From Paenibacillus senegalimassiliensis (lineage in GTDB: Bacteria; Bacillota; Bacilli; Paenibacillales; Paenibacillaceae): DNA of 64,000 nt. The translations under genes and the position numbers were made by a program. Where the stretch lies: assembly GCF_001486585.1 (NCBI RefSeq), contig NZ_LN909034.1:1-64000 (forward strand), written 5' to 3'. Each line of letters opens with the position of its first letter. The first letter of the stretch is position 1. The notes beneath the pieces are model-generated. The model searched no databases, was not told the origin of the DNA, and saw only the letters and a list, made by a program, of their open reading frames with translations. Of the stretch, positions 62,718 through 64,000 are shown piece by piece.

Positions 62718-62884
62718 ATCTAAAATACAGGTTACTAGCACCAAGAAGGTTGGACGATACCAGGGACTGAGCAGCGCAGCGTAGGTAAATCCCACGTGAG
62801 CAGCGCAAGGCGCGGGTAGAGTTCAAGATTCGACGCCGATTCCGCTCCCTGAATTCCTTCGTGATCGGAAGCTGTATTTTAGAT
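62718..62884. mobile_element. MITE-like element, complete copy 2 (167 bp)
   Basis: Second complete copy, differing from copy 1 at one base (near 62795) and bounded by the same terminal repeats (62718-62730 and 62872-62884). It ends four bases before the yaaQ stop codon. Near identity points to recent tandem duplication or repeated insertion. The tandem period is 184 bp. Confidence 0.8.
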
Positions 62885-62888
62885 TTCC

Positions 62889-63257
<369 letters not shown>

Positions 63258-63273
63258 TTAAACTATTAGACGG

Positions 63274-63924
63274 CTAGATCATGAAATCCTTTAATGTTAC
63301 CGAAAGTTGCCTGCGAATCTCAGCAGCCACCTGTTCTTTACTGAGGGAAGCATCCACAATTCGAATCCGCTCCGGATACATTTCGGCGATAAGCAAATAC
63401 CCTTCCCTCACCTTCTGATGGAACTGAAGGCTCTCCATATCCAGCCGATTCACCTCTCGACTTTGACTGGAAGCGATTCTAGCTAGCCCTGCCTCCGGTG
63501 TAATATCCAGATAAAAGGTCAGATCGGGGAAACGTCCCTTAGTCGCAAATAAATTAATTTCCAGAACCTCATCCATGCCAAGCCCACGGGCATAACCTTG
63601 ATAAGCCAAGCTGCTGTCGAGAAAACGGTCACAGAGAACGGTTATCCCCTTATCCAGTGAAGGCTCTACCTTCTCCGCCAGATGCTGTCTTCGCGAGGCG
63701 GCATACAGAAGCGCCTCTGTACGCGCATCCATCGCCGTATGCTGTGGATTTAAAATAATACTGCGAATCTTTTCAGCAATTTCGATGCCACCTGGCTCAC
63801 GGGTAGTAACAAACTCCACTCCCTGCTCTCTGAGCACTTGTTCCATTTCCCGCATGACGGTAGTCTTGCCCGATCCATCACCTCCTTCAAGCGTAATGAA
63901 CAGTCCCTTGGCTTGATGATTCAT
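63274..63924 (-). CDS. tmk: Thymidylate kinase
   Basis: Phosphorylates dTMP to dTDP, essential for DNA synthesis. The 216-residue protein has the P-loop FITLEGGDGSGKTTVMREM, the DR[FY] motif in VLCDRFLDSSLAYQGYARGLG and a LID region RSQSREVNRLDMES-like segment. The ATG at 63924 has only a weak Shine-Dalgarno (GCAGG). The frame is open upstream to the window edge but without a family-like sequence. It leads the yaaQ-yaaR-holB group. Confidence 0.95.
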   Translation of the reverse strand: MNHQAKGLFITLEGGDGSGKTTVMREMEQVLREQGVEFVTTREPGGIEIAEKIRSIILNPQHTAMDARTEALLYAASRRQHLAEKVEPSLDKGITVLCDRFLDSSLAYQGYARGLGMDEVLEINLFATKGRFPDLTFYLDITPEAGLARIASSQSREVNRLDMESLQFHQKVREGYLLIAEMYPERIRIVDASLSKEQVAAEIRRQLSVTLKDFMI

Positions 63925-63965
63925 GTAGTTCTGTACCTGCTTTCTATATAAAAAATATTGTGCTG

Positions 63966-64000
63966 CTAGCTTTCTTCCTTCAATACCTGAATGGTGTACA
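63966..64000 (-). CDS. Possible 3' end of an upstream gene (partial)
   Basis: One minus-strand frame reads YTIQVLKEES then stop, ending 42 bp before tmk and running off the window edge. Too short to identify. It could be the end of the gene that precedes tmk in relatives, but ten codons prove nothing. Confidence 0.25.
   Translation of the reverse strand, partial: YTIQVLKEES

Overview
This window is the replication-origin-proximal housekeeping and sporulation segment of an endospore-forming member of the Bacillales, most likely Paenibacillus (Paenibacillaceae). Read along the minus strand, the order tmk, yaaQ, yaaR, holB, ricT, yabA, yabB, rsmI, (abrB), tatD, yabE, rnmV, rsmA, yabG, veg, sspF, ispE, purR, spoVG, glmU, prs, pth, fin, mfd, spoVT, yabM, mazG, rqcP, yabP, yabQ, divIC, yabR, spoIIE, yabS, yabT, tilS, hpt, ftsH, coaX, hslO, cysK, pab/fol, yazB, dusB, lysS, rrn follows the Bacillus subtilis chromosome next to oriC. 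Departures from that order are an inserted nadA-nadB-nadC block, greA before lysS, hup between mazG and rqcP, a PrsA-type isomerase after mfd, an HD phosphohydrolase where metS would be, and the absence of ctc, yabJ and the tRNA pair near spoIIE. These departures, together with the moderate GC content, favour Paenibacillus. The genus call is from remembered gene order, not from a search.

Almost everything is on the minus strand, so transcription runs from high to low coordinates. The single convincing plus-strand gene is abrB (57467-57721). Layout: 1-300 holds the 16S rRNA 5' end and tandem rrn promoters. 471-2840 holds lysS and greA with a long greA leader. 2870-9110 is the folate operon pabB-pabA-pabC-folP-folB-folK-yazB-dusB. 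9120-10250 is cysK. 10258-15660 is nadA-nadB-nadC-coaX-hslO. 15714-21700 holds ftsH, hpt, tilS, yabT and yabS. 21806-29270 is an oligopeptide/nickel-type ABC transporter operon with an ArsR-like regulator, inserted between yabS and spoIIE relative to B. subtilis. 29273-39000 carries spoIIE, yabR, divIC, yabQ, yabP, rqcP, hup, mazG, yabM and spoVT. 39030-48800 carries prsA, mfd, fin, pth, prs, glmU, spoVG and purR. 48836-57160 carries ispE, sspF, veg, yabG, rsmA, rnmV, yabE, tatD and the HD gene. 57160-64000 carries abrB, rsmI, yabB, yabA, ricT, holB, yaaR, yaaQ and tmk.

Themes that link the genes. (1) Cofactor supply: folate, NAD and CoA genes form two long operons. (2) Sporulation control: Spo0A-type TGTCGAA boxes cluster upstream of abrB, the HD gene, spoVG, veg and spoIIE. 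SpoIIE has a 21-bp-spaced promoter, spoVG a sigma-H promoter, and spoVT and sspF sigma-G-like promoters. (3) Cyclic-di-AMP: a ydaO-class riboswitch precedes the cell-wall gene yabE, and the c-di-AMP receptor YaaQ/DarA is 8 kb away. (4) Translation quality and RNA maturation: pth, rqcP, rsmA, rsmI, rnmV, dusB, tilS, yabB.

I found no CRISPR array, toxin-antitoxin, defence, phage or secondary-metabolite system. The features most worth a second look are the two 167-bp MITE-like elements between yaaR and yaaQ, an apparent frameshift that replaces the C-terminus of the YabM/SpoVB-family flippase, the six-box Spo0A array around the abrB promoter, the greA leader hairpin, and the unexplained leader between the riboswitch terminator and yabE.
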